A DNA stretch of 64,000 nucleotides from Xylogone sp. PMI_703 (GCA_021399445.1 JAJTUQ010000009.1:699501-763500), one strand, 5' to 3'; counted from the first letter of the stretch, positions 47,457-60,111 are shown. Program-made: numbers and translations. Notes: a model not told the origin generated them from the sequence alone.

Positions 47457-48763
47457 TCACCACGATACAGGAGGAACTCCATTATTTCCCTTGCTGCTCT
47501 CCTTGGAAAACACCTCCCCTTCCGAGATTGATTCGTCATCTTCATCAACACATTTTCCAGCGTCTTCTCGTGCATTTGCATCTTTGAGGTCTTCAATGAC
47601 AATCCAATGGATTCTCTTTGCAACTCTTGCTTCTTTGTCCTTGTTCCAGCGTAAGGAGCTCGTCCAGCTCTTACCGCCTCCCTGTTCACTCAGCGCTGAG
47701 CTCATACCCGATTTTTGCTCCAATTTTCCAAGCTTTATGGCTCTTTTAGCTTCTACTTCGGCAGGGTTCCGGCTCCTTGAAAGATCCCTTTCAGCATCTC
47801 TATTTATTTTGTTCATTTTATCCACTATTTTCTCTTCCTTCTTTTTCTGCCGCCCATCCATCTTGTGCCTCTTTTTCATCATTCTCTTCTCCGATGTCTT
47901 TAGATCTTGTTTGACTTTAAAAGCGGAGATCTTGGCGAGTACAGTCTCTGGAGAAGCAGGTGGAGGTACATCTAATGTTAGTGGTGAGATGTAGGGCTGC
48001 AGAGAATCGATCCGTCGCTGTACGACACTGATACTAGCATTCTCTGCGTTTCTGGTGCTGACAAGTGGGTGGTCGGCCGGGGCCCCAAGAATGGATAGCA
48101 ATGTTTTCGAGCTGCATACAGAGACTTTGAGGTTCCTGGGCTCAAAGAATTCTTGGTTCACTTTCTTGAGATATCTTTCGGAGCGACTTTTGGATAGAAA
48201 GTATGTGGTTATCATGGTCCCCGCGGAGACAATGGTACCTGCAATCATAGCAGCTTCATGTGGACTGTCATTCTGGTAAGAGAATCTCCTGTATTATAGG
48301 GTGCTTATACTAACATGAAGCTCACCACAGTCCCAGCGAGATCAAGGACTTGCAATGTCGGGTTTCCAGTCGATACGATATTGAGGTTATCAACAAATTC
48401 CAGAAATTCTTGCTCGGAAACTCCGTGAGATTGAAGATCAGGGCTATAGGCACGGACAAAAGGTGCACCAGGGCCCCAGGTCATTTGTGGTAAAACAACC
48501 GGTCTTTTGAGGGCGCTTGATGGCTTGTGAGGCGCTGATAGTGCTGTCACTCCTAAAGCCTGGACTAGCAATTCATCATCAGATACTGGTTCATCTGATT
48601 CATCTAACTTGTCATCGGCGAAAGAGTGTACTTCAGAAGTACTAGCTCCTATCTGTGCTTTATCGCCAGAAGACACCAATTCGTATGGTGGCAAAGGGGT
48701 CGAAATCGTATCATACTCGTGAGCGTACAGTGGCAGGCCATTGGGGTATTCTTTGCGGTCCAT
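47457..48763 (-). CDS. Fungal conserved protein of unknown function
   Basis: Exons (minus) 48763-48326 and 48272-47457; intron 53 bp (GTGAGC donor, ACCAG acceptor); 417 aa. The first part has PPYELV-type proline-rich sequence and PFVRAYSPDLQSHGVSEQEF; the middle spans a hydrophobic stretch across the intron (AAMIAGTIVSAGTMITTYFL), then FFEPRNLKVSV and a lysine/glutamate-rich, probably coiled-coil region. This arrangement occurs in a widespread ascomycete family of unknown role, with one or two membrane-associating segments. I cannot assign a function. Confidence 0.75.
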
Positions 48764-49465
48764 GATGAACTATCTGTTTAATTTATGGGTGAATGAGAAT
48801 AAAGGTAGATATATTCGACTTTATAAGTTCATATTTTGGCTTTATATATTGTAAATAAAGGAGAGAAAATGACATAGCCACCCGTTACACTGAGGCAGGG
48901 AGAGGTTGAGCACCCCCAGGCACAGCTCTGAAAATTTACCCTTGTAGGAATCCATTGCGACAAACAGCATACCTCAATGGGATCGCATTGCGAATATCAA
49001 TGGTTTGAAAGTGACCCCCATGAAATTGATACTACATTTTTACGAAGTGGTAGGCTAATAACTCAAGCAACGGGCGATCGCGCTAAATCTCGTCGTATAG
49101 AGCCGTTTTAGGGAAGGATAGTGCCAGGTTTGGGTTACATCGGCCAGTGATATTACTGTACTGTTATCGATCCCACCACCAATGATTAAATCTCGGTTGG
49201 TGATACGTCAGCAAATGTTATGGAACTAACAATATTAGCCAATGAAATCGAAAGATCTATATTTGCTGAGCTATCTAAGGGTTACGGTGTATTTCATGTA
49301 AGCTTCAGCCCCTCTCGTATGAGCATGAATTTAAGCTTAGATTAGTAAGGAAGGCTCGACTCAACAGTTTCTGGAGAACTTCATTATTTACTTCTCGTTA
49401 TGCCTGTCTCACCTTCTATGCCAAGTCTTGCCAATATCCAGTGATAGCTCTCAATTGTTCTCCTC
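48764..49465. other. Divergent promoter region, no gene seen
   Basis: Between the minus-strand protein above and the Zn2Cys6 gene. Confidence 0.45.
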
Positions 49466-51089
49466 ATGGTGGGTGTACCTAGGAGCACGGGATGCTTAAC
49501 TTGCATCAGACGTCGCGTCAAGGTTAGTATATTCCCTCGAAGCCTGCAAATCCAAACAGCTTAACTGGTTGGGATAGTGCGACGAAGTCCGCCCCAGTTG
49601 CTCACAGTGCAGAGTCAAAGGGCGGCAGTGCGAAGGCTATGAGCGTCGTCGAAAATTCGTAAGCCACAGTGGCTTTAAAGCTTCAAATGAACCCCCGGGA
49701 AATATTACTCTACTTCCTTACGAATCGGCTGCAGGGAATTATGTGGCTTCGGAGCGCAGCAGCGATACCGCAGGAGCTTTAACCAACCCTGTATATTGGA
49801 GTACCTCCACAGATGTTCCTTCATTCCATTCTCCCATTGCTTACCATAGTCAACTCTTGTCTGTTTTCATCATAGAGATGTCCCGTCGACGGGCCATGCC
49901 GCGCGACATAAGATTGTTCACACAATGGCTCTCCCAAGTGCCGCAATATCTAGGCCGTAGCCCTGCTCTTGATAGAGCCGTGTCCTGTCTGAATCTTCAT
50001 ATTGCCGGACTCATGTCTTGTTCGACGAATCTAGTTGCTGAAAGCCGGCAACTCTACGGGCAAGCGCTCCTTGATCTCCAGAGAGCCATCAATCACAAAA
50101 ATACGGGATTCTCCTCAGAGACCCTTTGTGCAACTATGATGTTGTCACTCTATGAGGCATGTGACATGGTAAATGAGAATGTGGGAAAACTTAGAGCAGT
50201 TGCTAACCCCTGGTTTAGCTTTTTGCTTGCACAGAGGACTCGTCGTGGGTCAAACACAGCGGTGGCGCAGGCCAGCTAATCAAGCTCCGAGGCCCCGAAC
50301 TCCACAAATCCAGTTTCGATCGGGATATGTTCAACGCTTTCAAGGGTGTAATAGTAAGTTTCGCTTGCTGTTAACAAGTGATAATTAGTTAATACGAGAC
50401 AGGTCCTAGAATCAATAGCTACGGAGACACGTTGCTTCCTGAATCATCCCAGCTGGGAACTCTCTACAGGAGAAGTTGCTGGCACCTCTGCAGGGGCAGA
50501 ATTTATAGCTGTATGCGATGAACTCATCTTTATCATGGCCCGATGCCCTGTACTATTACAGCGGAAAAATTCGCATATTCGTTCAAATTTTGGGCAGCCA
50601 AACCACGAGCTACTTCAATCGTTCTTAAACCTCCAGTCATCGCTTCTATTGTGGAAAGACATGCTAATAGCGATGAATGCTCTTCCAACATTGATTCCAT
50701 CTAAATCCGACGACACTCTGTTTCCATTCGTGTATGAATACGAGTGCAACTCAATCGCTTCCTTATGGTGCCATTACTATGCTGTAATGATACTTATCAA
50801 TCAAGCGCTTGAAGAACTAGAGTCATCCTTCAAAGCACAATCTACGACATCTCTGCTGGTAGAGGAGGTCTGCAGATCAGTATCCTATGGAACTAACTCG
50901 GGATTCTTTGGGCTCTTTTATATCATATTCTGCCTCAAAGTTGCTATCGATGTTGCCGATGTACCTTATAAATTGTGGATACATGATAAACTAAGTACTA
51001 TCGCAAAGGTCATTCCAGTCGCTCTTCCAGAGCCGCTGCAGCAGGCTGAATCGGAAGTTCCAACCAGTAGTACGGGTGTACTTTCATAG
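49466..51089 (+). CDS. Zn2Cys6 transcription factor (Fungal_trans_2 type)
   Basis: Exons 49466-49522, 49578-50168, 50237-50353 and 50403-51089; introns 55, 68 and 49 bp; 483 aa. Exon 1 gives GCLTCIRRRVK and exon 2 CDEVRPSCSQCRVKGRQC, a full CX2CX6CX6CX2CX6C cluster split by the first intron at the same place as in the regulator at 11601-13267. The third exon restores GGAGQLIKLRGPELH, a hallmark of PF11951 activation domains.  Nuclear; targets unknown. The first exon and exon 3 are too short to show up in simple ORF scans. Confidence 0.9.
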
Positions 51090-51443
51090 GCTATCACTTG
51101 TCTAACATATATTCAATGATAATGAAAATAATAGCACTTCAAGCATAAAGTTCTCTCAAATGTATTATAGGTTGCAGCCAATGACACATATTTCCGAACT
51201 CGTCCGCCTGTCTTTTTGTCGTTACACAAACTCGTGACAGCGGGAGGCCTCAAACTGACACCACCTATTTTAAAAGCCAAGCTTCTAACCGAATGGTTAA
51301 AATCCAGGACCACATGGAATATCTGAATACCTTCTGGCAATACCTAGGTTATCCGTCGGTAGTGATGGACAATCTCACAGCTGGGACGACTACAACTGTA
51401 AGCCAGATTCCATTCCTCTTTAAATTACAGCTTCCCAAGGTCC

Positions 51444-52092
51444 TTGTTAACCAGAACTATAAAGCCCCAAAAGAAGAAAAGGAACAATAACAGGAAGAAG
51501 ACTAAGAAATCTTCCAAAGCAAATACCCAAAAGAACCCTGACCATATCGATGCATTCTTCGCTAGATACCCCAGATTCGACTACAATCCCTCGTCTCCAA
51601 TATGGGCAGAATTTGATCGCATGTGCGACAGATTTAGATGGCGCTATGAGAGCGATGAAAGAAGAGATGCAAGGGACTTGTTCAGAGAAGCAATTGTTGA
51701 GCAGTTCAATAGCCTTTATGGCACAGACGTGAACGATCTTGGGTCATGGCAGAATCTTTGTCATATATTGAACATCGTGCCAGTGCCTGACAGCTTAAAG
51801 TATTGTCGAGAAGTGAGTTTTGCATCGCTTGCAATTTACAAGCTCCTATGACTATTAATCAAAATAGTTCTTTATTTTACTGACGCGCCAGCGTTAATAG
51901 GTAGTAAAGAGAACACATGTGAACCTTGTTGACCTGGTCGATACCCAGCGGACAGGAGAGGCAGTTAAGGTGTTCCGGACTGTAGAGGAACTACGGCAAT
52001 ATACTCGTCAAAATAGAAAGATATTTCCTCGTGACGAAGCAAAAGCTGGGGGGTTGCTTCGATATCTGCTTCGGAAAATATTTGCTTCCTAA
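51444..52092 (+). CDS. Fungal family of unknown function (5' end unresolved)
   Basis: Exons to 51812 and 51901-52092; intron 88 bp with GTGAGT donor and AATAG acceptor. The segments FFARYPRFDYNPSSPIWAEF, NSLYGTDVNDLGSWQNLC and, after the intron, THVNLVDLVDTQRTGEAV and AGGLLRYLLRKIFAS belong to a common filamentous-fungus family with a lysine-rich N-terminus; no function is known. No in-frame ATG is visible; 51444 is only the frame limit. A plus frame at 51293 overlaps but does not join in phase, so an upstream exon or a lost start is possible. Confidence 0.65.
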
Positions 52093-52586
52093 CAAAGATG
52101 ATGACTTATTGAAGGAATATTCTAAGTACTGTATTGAATTTAACATGTTCTCCAATAAGAAGCCATTAGCCATAGTAGAGTCTAATGATCCTTGAATGCG
52201 TTATCATCTCAGCATAGGAAAGGGGGAAGAAAGATGTGCTACCTCGCGGGGGCTCAGCAACCCACCCCGGATCTCTCAAGCAGAAAATACTAAGAAATAC
52301 AAAATAAAGCACCAATAGGTAATTTGATCAGCTCTTTCCTGTTGTTACTCCCGTGTTCCTTTTCGACGTCGCCGACTTCCCCACCCTTCATCCTTGCCGG
52401 GTAGTAAGACCTAGAAAAAGTCTCAAGACCAAGTACGCGAGGTCGCCGAATATACTGCAGCTATTGCTCCGAGAATAAGGGATACCGAAAGTAGTCATAG
52501 TTAAAACATCCTGTCAAAGTTTTGGTAAGCCCATGTATGCAATAGTTTCTTTTTCGATACCTCAGTGGTTTTAAATTAATTGTACC
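52093..52586. other. Intergenic, no gene seen
   Basis: Promoter region of the DUF1275 gene; no further features found. Confidence 0.45.
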
Positions 52587-53366
52587 ATGGCAAAATCTAA
52601 ATCTAAACTTCAAATTCGATCTTACCTTGATGCTAACATCCGCGAAGATGCTCTCCTAGAAGCTGAACTCCTACTTCTTGCATTCGCCACCGGTATTCAA
52701 GATGCAACAACCTTCCCGGATTATCATTGCTTTGCGAGTAATCAGACCGGGAATACGGTCCTGCTAGCTGTTGGAGTAACAGGAGTTGGGAACTCTTTCT
52801 TCAGCCTTCGCGATGTCGGCATCAGTCTCGCTACGTTTGTAGCGGGAGTCGCTATCATGGGTGGTCTGGGAAACTGGGCAGGTCCTCGACGAAGATCTTG
52901 GCTTGTAGCTAGTAGTATCGTCCAAACTGCCATGGTATTCGCTGCTTCAGCCCTCCAGTATCACCACGGCGTAGCTAAAACCAACGATGGTTATTCACTC
53001 GGAGTCATCACCTTGCTCGCATTTTCTTCTGGAGGCCAAGTTGCGATGGTGCGTGCTCTTCATATGACTGAAATTACCACGGCAATGGCTACAGCTGCCT
53101 ACATCGACTTGTTTATTGACACAAATCTTTTCCAACGGCACAATCGGTCTCGAAATCGGAGGATTCTATTTCTTGCATGTCTTTTTGCAGGAAGCTTCGC
53201 CGGTGCATTTTCCTATGCAAGAATCGGTTCTGCCTTTGCTCTTTTAATCTCGGCCATAGGCAAACTCCTAGCCACGGCTGGCTTCTTATTTAACTCGGAG
53301 ATCAAGGAACGCGATGATAAGATAGACGAAGAGAGCTCTTTACCAGTGGAGTTATGGCAGAAATGA
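52587..53366 (+). CDS. DUF1275 (YoaK-like) membrane protein
   Basis: Intronless, 259 aa, ATG at 52587 in an ACCATGG context. About six hydrophobic segments; the conserved N-terminal block AFATGIQDATTFPDYHCFAS followed by NQTGNTVLLAVG is diagnostic of PF06912. These proteins sit in the plasma or organelle membrane and their transport role is unknown. No targeting signal seen; no obvious functional link to the neighbours. Confidence 0.92.
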   Translation: MAKSKSKLQIRSYLDANIREDALLEAELLLLAFATGIQDATTFPDYHCFASNQTGNTVLLAVGVTGVGNSFFSLRDVGISLATFVAGVAIMGGLGNWAGPRRRSWLVASSIVQTAMVFAASALQYHHGVAKTNDGYSLGVITLLAFSSGGQVAMVRALHMTEITTAMATAAYIDLFIDTNLFQRHNRSRNRRILFLACLFAGSFAGAFSYARIGSAFALLISAIGKLLATAGFLFNSEIKERDDKIDEESSLPVELWQK

Positions 53367-53995
53367 GACGTGCTGGCAATGTCGCCTTGGATTCAGCTGG
53401 AAAAGTTATTTATAAATCAGATTATGTAAATAGAATCATATAATTTTAAGCTTAACAATTGATTCTCCCATAGAGCAGAGAATTGTGTGAGGGGAATAAA
53501 TGACGGACTACATTTTGTGTCAGAAATAGTGCTTATGTAATAGGCACTAAGGGGGTTAGCCGAGCAGAGATTTAGGGGTTTACACAGAACATTGTAACTA
53601 GCAGTTCATACAGTCACTACACCATACAATTTATATGCACTCCAGCCTAACCACTGCGCCATAATCCTTGACATTTTGCCTCGGTTTTGGAAGTCACGTG
53701 TCCCCACAGCCGCGAAGGGCGCTACTTTGCCAGATGAGGACTCTAGACTCCACAATCTAGAAGGGAACAGAGCCTCATCTGCTACAGGTGAAGGTCGCCT
53801 TAAAACGAAATCACTCTCAATCTCACGCCCCTCGAGAAGCGCAGCATGCGAGCTTACGTGATAATTGATGCGCCACTGCAATGTAATGGACAATTTTTCT
53901 CCACGAAGTCCGCAGCGCAGAAAGGTGACCGCATTTCCTTGTCGATAGAATCTAAACACAGATTGCAGAGATCCTACTTCTGTCTACTTTCGCAG
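53367..53995. other. Intergenic, no gene seen
   Basis: A 117-codon minus-strand frame (53959-53606) has no family support. The upstream exon(s) of the next gene may lie here but were not identified. Confidence 0.4.
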
Positions 53996-54900
53996 TGATA
54001 TCTCCAGACACGGCGAAACACGTTTCCGCTACTGCAAGCAGTATAGGGAGGCGAGGAAGGGGCTTGAAGAATTGTATTTGGCTACTGGAAGCGGTGGTGT
54101 TATCGATCAGCAAATTGACCAGACCTTTCGTGGATATTTCGATAGCTTATCTCAGTCTTCACCTCCCCCTCCAACAAATACAAGCTCCCAGAACTTTGGC
54201 TCAACTTTCAACCCACGTCATGCCTCAAGCTCATATCAAAGCCCTGGAGTTGGTGAACTCGCGGATTACCAGCACCCTGATGCTAATAGTGGCCAACTAC
54301 GTGACTTTGGCCATTCTAACACATCCTATTCGGCTAGTGGAACCCCTCAGGTGTATAATCAACTCAGTTTAAGACCTGCCATATCTAATACGCCTTATGG
54401 TCATGAGGGCCTTGCACAAGTATATCAGCAGTCGCTCAGTGAAACTAATACAATTGCTGTGTTATCGCGCGATCCAAATGATGCCAAACTCGTCAGCCAT
54501 GTCAAGTGAGTACACCAGAAGTGGATCAAAACATGGCACATACTTACATATGATAGCGACTCACTTGAGGGTGCTTGGGATGGACTAGAGCTACTTTCAG
54601 GCCCGAGTCGGATCACCAACACCCCTTGTGACGATATGCTCATAGACCCCTGCGGAATTGATCCTGTGTATGTTATCCATTGACTCCAGCCCCGAATACA
54701 GTACCATACTAATCTCTGTTTTCCCCAGTGCTGCCACTATAGAACCCGTAAGTGATTTCACACCAGAAGAGTTGTCAAGTTCTAGCCCGGGACCCTCCCC
54801 ATCTTCGATCGATACGGACTCATTGCAACCACGTTTCGCCTGTCACCATCCTCAATGCAACGGCAAGGGTGGTGTGGTTATCGGATCGCTGGAGATGTGA
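53996..54900 (+). CDS. Possible C2H2 zinc-finger protein, incomplete at both ends
   Basis: Exons 53996-54505, 54557-54667 and 54729-54900; introns 51 and 61 bp in phase (GTGAGT and GTATGT donors). The first exon opens after a strong pyrimidine-AG acceptor and begins DISRHGETRFRYCKQYREAR, like the second half of a C2H2 finger; a serine/proline-rich linker follows, and the last exon has RFACHHPQCNGKG, the start of another finger, before a stop at 54898. No initiator ATG and no complete finger are visible. It may be a gene fragment, or exons may be missing. Confidence 0.5.
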
Positions 54901-54989
54901 CAGTATTTACACATAAGTTTCTGATACTGGGTGTTATGAGGCATTGCGGCACCACGGAACATTAGCTTGATAGCCGGTAGACAGAACGT

Positions 54990-56051
54990 TCAAAGCTCCT
55001 TATTTCCCCTGAGACGCTCTTCTTCCTTTCGTTGCAGATCCCTCCGAATAAGTCTCTCCCGCTGTATGATCCAATTTGCAGCACCTAGTGCTGGAACATA
55101 AGACGGGTCAATATCAATGAACATTTCTACTTTTCTAAAATGTGAGATACTACGTAGCGCAATCCGTACTGCTTCCACTGCTTCGTCTGATGCTCCGCCG
55201 GTAAGAGCCATAGCACGTAGATTTTCCTGTTCGGCTATCGTCAAATGATTCTCTATGAATGTCGAAATAATGTCTGATAAGACATTAACAGCTTCTGTGC
55301 TAGAGATCGGTTCAACTTTGCTGTCTGTAAAAATATTATCGGAACCTGAAGTTATTAATGTAGTCTCTGCTTTTGGAGCCTCTGCCATCCACTCTAACGA
55401 AGAAAATCTAAGGTGAAGGAAAGTCCGCTCAAAATCAATATTGAGCAGAAAGGGTGGATCATCATCATCCGGGAGAACTTTTAGTGGATGATCCGGCCAT
55501 AGAGATGGATTAGGCACCTGGTAATCATACAAGCCAGGCACGGTAAGGTTATAAGCAAGTTGGGCGGCTCGAAATAAAGGTAGGAAACGAGTGCCTGCGT
55601 AATAGCCATAGTCTTTAATCGGCGGTAAAAATATTTGATTATGCTGAGTCAATCCTGCAAAGCTATTATTGTTCATAATCTCCTCGATTAAAGAGCTTTG
55701 AGACTGACAAGGTAAAGGAAGAATCAGTGATCCTGTTGTAAAGTTGTTGAGCTTAGCAGCAACGGCTTGTATGATTTGATCAAGTGTTGGAGGGAATGCT
55801 TCTATAAGATCTAGGTCTCGATTGACGTCTGTTTTATTGTTTTGTTTGCTGTAATCTGATATAACTTTTCTTGTTGTATAGTCCTTCCAAGCTTGATTAG
55901 CCTCAACTTTAACAATTAGTTCGGGCTGTTCTAACTCCGTAAAACGAGCTGCTGTACTATCTTCAGAATTAGAAGAATCCAATAGTAGAGACATCTCCTG
56001 TGCAAGCTCACAGCTGACTTGGCCCAAGATAGATGGCGACCGGAAAATCGC
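54990..56051 (-). CDS. Hsp70/actin-like ATPase-fold protein (5' end unresolved)
   Basis: A 354-codon open exon ending at the TAA of 54990, opening after a CTGTAG acceptor at 56052-56057. The C-terminal blocks (MALTGGASDEAVEAVRIALR, then IDPSYVPALGAANWI) resemble the end of fungal Hsp70-like proteins of the actin-ATPase superfamily. The N-terminal phosphate-binding loop expected of such proteins is not visible in the upstream sequence, and no ATG in frame is found, so the 5' part is missing or unrecognised. Function uncertain. Confidence 0.5.
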   Translation of the reverse strand, partial: AIFRSPSILGQVSCELAQEMSLLLDSSNSEDSTAARFTELEQPELIVKVEANQAWKDYTTRKVISDYSKQNNKTDVNRDLDLIEAFPPTLDQIIQAVAAKLNNFTTGSLILPLPCQSQSSLIEEIMNNNSFAGLTQHNQIFLPPIKDYGYYAGTRFLPLFRAAQLAYNLTVPGLYDYQVPNPSLWPDHPLKVLPDDDDPPFLLNIDFERTFLHLRFSSLEWMAEAPKAETTLITSGSDNIFTDSKVEPISSTEAVNVLSDIISTFIENHLTIAEQENLRAMALTGGASDEAVEAVRIALRSISHFRKVEMFIDIDPSYVPALGAANWIIQRERLIRRDLQRKEEERLRGNKEL

Positions 56052-56201
56052 CTACAGAGGCCTCGACTTCACCAGGAAACATCGACCCGCACATAGACAT
56101 ATCGGGAGGGTACAGATCGGCGCTTGCTGGTGAAAAGTTCATAACTGCACATATTATTAATACGGTATAATCGTCATATGAGTGCGATTAGTATGGCTCA
56201 C

Positions 56202-56371
56202 CAGCCAGAAAGCACGAAGCTATAGTAGTGGACTTCATTGTGATACAGTCCCGTTACGTCGAGCTCGAAATTAGGCTTCTCTTCTGGATAACAAAGTACT
56301 CTGTTGTATAAGATAAAACGAATTGCTTGCCCGAGAGGCGCTTCTCTGATGATATCAAGTATGTTGTAGGC
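56202..56371 (-). pseudogene. Fragment resembling the N-terminus of an MFS transporter
   Basis: A minus-strand frame reading ILDIIREAPLGQAIRFI then NRVLCYPEEKPNFEL, ending at a GTGAGC donor (56201). This resembles the cytosolic N-terminus of fungal MFS drug transporters, but no start codon precedes it and no transmembrane region follows. Probably a relic; it could alternatively be an unrecognised exon of the 54990-56051 gene, though the phases do not agree. Confidence 0.35.
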
Positions 56372-57571
56372 TGATCGGTGATGAAACTGTCTAATGATGC
56401 AGAGAATTTAGAACTGTCTACAGCTGTAAGGGGAACTTAGATCTGTTGTAAACAATTAAGAGCAAATATCAATTCTCCAATGAAGATGTTGAATGCAGAA
56501 ATAAGGAGTGACAGATAGTAATAAAAGATATGGCTATGATGTTAAATATATATGTAAAGCTTCAGGAGAGTCATATTGATGTATTTCAAAGCAAACTCGG
56601 TCAAGATAATATCAATTGGAGTATTACAACCTCCACATGGTCAGACCTCAGGGCTGTTCAACTCGCCGAGGCATTGAGACGATGGATATGCTACAAAGGC
56701 ACCTTGAAGAAACCAAGCAGTATTGATTAATAAGACATGATCTAGTCTACTAAGGTATAATGTTGTGGTTTCCGCCATCTCTGGATTACCAAACTAGAAA
56801 TTAGGTATGATTGGTAGGAATGTGGATGCCGGAGTCGTTGTGGATATGCTGATTCAGAATCCATGGTAGTATGGCCAATGACAATGTAAGCGTGAGACCG
56901 AAGTAGCAATGCAAAAGACAAAGAGACTATGTGCTGTACCATTGCCAGTTTACTGTAGTCAACAATGGCGTAATTTAGTCCCCAGTAACCACTCTAATTT
57001 GTGTTCAAGTACCCCAAGAATGGAGCCAAGACGTTCCTCTGTTTACAGAGCCCCAGACGGCATTGTGGTGGGAGCTTAGATTGTAGTTAATAATCTCTTC
57101 CCTCTGTTCTATTCTCAGCGAGATTTAATTGGCTCGGCGTTTAAATTACGGGATTTAATTTGGATGGTTGTTTTAAGTTTTGACATTAAGATAATTAGAT
57201 AAGAACCCTTATATTACCGGTAGCTGTGATACACTGACTGAAGCAGGGTACAAGTGAATACACAACTGGTCTCAAATAGGTAATTAATGTTGCAGGAAAA
57301 ATACTCCTCTGGTTAAACTTCCGACCTGGCTGCCTGTAAGTGAATGATTAACAATATTGACTAGAACTACTTTGAGAGTTTTCTCTAACCCTTGAGTGGG
57401 TCTGTTTGATTTTAAATCGCAATTTCAATGTAATTATAGTAACCCTATGGCTGTAACTAACTGTATCCTATGTACCCGGATTTACTAAGCTAGTCAAACA
57501 AGATGCTTTGTATCTATTATCACGTAGTTTATTCTTAGATAAAATTAAATTTCCATACTTCTGTTATAATG
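56372..57571. other. Intergenic, AT-rich
   Basis: About 1.2 kb without gene. Short frames at 56530 (plus) and 56942 (minus) are unsupported. Confidence 0.45.
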
Positions 57572-59926
57572 TTATCGAATATCCTGCTCTATGTTTGAGC
57601 TAAAGAGATCATCGTTGAAGAACCATGACTGGTCATGAGAGGTAGCAAATGCAGCCCACTCAAGTTCGCTATTTCCTGTTCTATCGCTAGGAATACGGTA
57701 TGTATCTGAACACTCATTCATTTCAAACCCACTTAACTGATTTAATGTAGATTCTGGAACAAATATAGGGCTACCATCCCTACGCTGTTTATCATCTGAG
57801 ATTGCTCTATCGGAAATAAGCAATGAGTTTAGGTGCCCGCTATTAATATGACTATCGTGGGAATTCTTTTCGGCCTCTATCCGTGATTCCACTTTTGTCT
57901 TTAGACTCTGCAAAACCTTGATCCCCTTCTGTGCGATTTTTGAACGCGGAGTGAGAATATTTAGCAGGATCAGGGCATCATGGAATGAGCTGTAAAGTCT
58001 CTGCTGCGTATGTTGGTCCCAGTGAGCTCGACCCGTAACAGAATAATACTGCGTGCCTTCCGTCAGATGGCGCATAGAGAGTATACACATTCCTAATATT
58101 GCCGAAGCTTCAATTAAAGTCATTGGAATAAAGAAAGCTCGTTGAGCTCCCCCACCCATAAGCCTATGCAAGCAAATAAGTGAGGAGATCGTTTTGGAAC
58201 AGGAGTCTGCAAGAGTTATTTGATGGCTTACTGCCAATTCAAACTGGGAAGTCGTTTTAACTTGCTTGCTGCCATAAGGGTCAATGAAAGTTCGATGGAG
58301 ACTCGCGAAGATAGCGAAGATGTTTACATTGAGGTGTTCGCGTTTTTTGGCCATTGATGGAAGAGCAGCATCCCACGTTGTATCTGGACTTTCGAGCATA
58401 AATGCCGGTGGTAAACGGTCTACTATGTTCTCTTGGAAGTACTTTGCTTGTCGTCGTACACTCTCGGGGCATGTATTATCAACCTTCCAGTTTGGAGCAC
58501 TCACAATAGCTGTCATCAACCGGGTAGTCTGGATGTGTAAAAGGCGGTCGGTAAATGGTGTTAGCTGATATGAATGGGTAGCTACTGTCTGTAAGGTATC
58601 TCGAGGGAGCTCAACATAGCAATAATTCTCTGGGATAAGTGGCCACCGTCCTAGAAATGTTGACATAAATCTGTAGAGACAGCAGTGAGCTGATTGTATA
58701 GTAGTACTGTAACAGAGGCAGTGGGAAGTTTACCGGTCCCAGACATAAAGGCTCCAGAATACCCTCCGACGAATCTCTGACTCAAATTCACTCAAATTGT
58801 CATTGATATCATGTAGATGGAGACCTAGTTCATGCGCTTCTTTAGCTGCATCGCTCAGTGCGAACCAACTACCCTTAATTTCAGCATTATTCTTTAAATA
58901 ACAAATATGAAAGAATAAGTGCTGAACCCTTATGAGACATGGGATTCTTGGGCGGTGTGCATCAAGTTTGCTAGCTTTACCATAAAGATCATTCTCTAGC
59001 ACAGCTAATGGAACATTTATTATCCCTTCTGTAGGGTGATTTGGATGAGGCAGAGCCTGTAGGCTACTAAGACAGAGCCGTAAAATGAGTATGCTAAATT
59101 GTACATCCTCTTCCGTGTTGTGATGGGGCTGAGACCACCACGAGTAGTATTTGTCGAGGAATGTTACAGAGCAGATCATCTCATAAATCCAGTTGACCTC
59201 TTGGAAGAAAAATTGAATCAGAAAGTCACTGACTGAGCGCTTAGGCAGATGCGTGGTGGTGATATCATTTCCCAGATTTGGGGGTGTAATTGAATGGGCA
59301 GGGTCATTAAGTGACGTCCCTTGCTTACTAGAGCAACATGAATATATTAATGATGGATTGGGGACTATGGCTCCTCAACTTACCTAGCCTTGCCGAAAAC
59401 TTGCGGTAGGGTATCCTGTCGGTTAGCCATATAACCAAGGCTTTCAAATATTTCTGCCTCTGTTTCTGTTTCTTCGCCCGTGATCAAGTCTCTATTGTCT
59501 GGCTTTGCCATGCCGCCGTCTGAGATCTCATCATGAAGATGGGGGTTGAGCTGAGTTCTAGTAGCATTTAGCACGAGGTTGCAGATACAAGACAGGTCAG
59601 TACAGTCCTGCTTAACAGAGTTAGGCTCACTGCTGTGGTAATCTAGAGGTTCCACCCGTTGTGAAAGTTACCTTTCGCCCTTCATGCTCAAATCCAGATT
59701 CATAATGACATGGTGGTCCCGAACGGCGATTACGGCACTGGTTGCATGGGAGTTGGCGATTACACTGACACCGGGTTAGACCCTGGAATATGTAGTAGTG
59801 TAAACATACTTTTTGTTTTCTACGATAGCACTCCACACATGATGCAATCACGCGCTTTCGGTATTTTCTTGTTCTTGGTCTTGGTATTGCATCGCTGTCA
59901 TCCGCCGGTGAAGGAAGTGAATCCAT
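57572..59926 (-). CDS. Zn2Cys6/Fungal_trans transcription factor
   Basis: Exons (minus) 59926-59810, 59764-59672, 59607-59384, 59327-58734 and 58670-57572; introns 45, 64, 56 and 63 bp; 708 aa. Exon 1 ends CVECYRRKQK and exon 2 begins CNRQLPCNQCRNRRSGPPC, giving CX2CX6CX5CX2CX8C. The central part has the Fungal_trans (PF04082) hallmark EIRRRVFWSLYVWDRFMSTF across an intron. Nuclear. The promoter has two copies of a TTCGxCCGAA palindrome (60088-60111), also present upstream of the adjacent SDR gene, suggesting self-control and a shared target. Confidence 0.9.
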
Positions 59927-60087
59927 CAGTACTTTCTAACCTTGTTTAATATGTGCAATCAATGACGGTATATGATATAAGGAATTTGAGATCGTTAACA
60001 GCACATTAATTAATGCTAGATCGGGGAAGTACAAATAACGGGGACACAACATTGCATATTGAAGCACTAGTAGTCTTTACACTATGT

Positions 60088-60111
60088 TTCGACCGAAAAT
60101 ATTCGGCCGAA
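60088..60111. promoter_or_regulatory. Paired palindromes upstream of the Zn2Cys6 gene
   Basis: TTCGACCGAA at 60088-60097 and TTCGGCCGAA at 60102-60111, centred 14 bp apart and about 165-185 bp upstream of the regulator's ATG. CGGCCG contains CGG half-sites in inverted order, the usual recognition element of Zn2Cys6 proteins. Confidence 0.5.
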
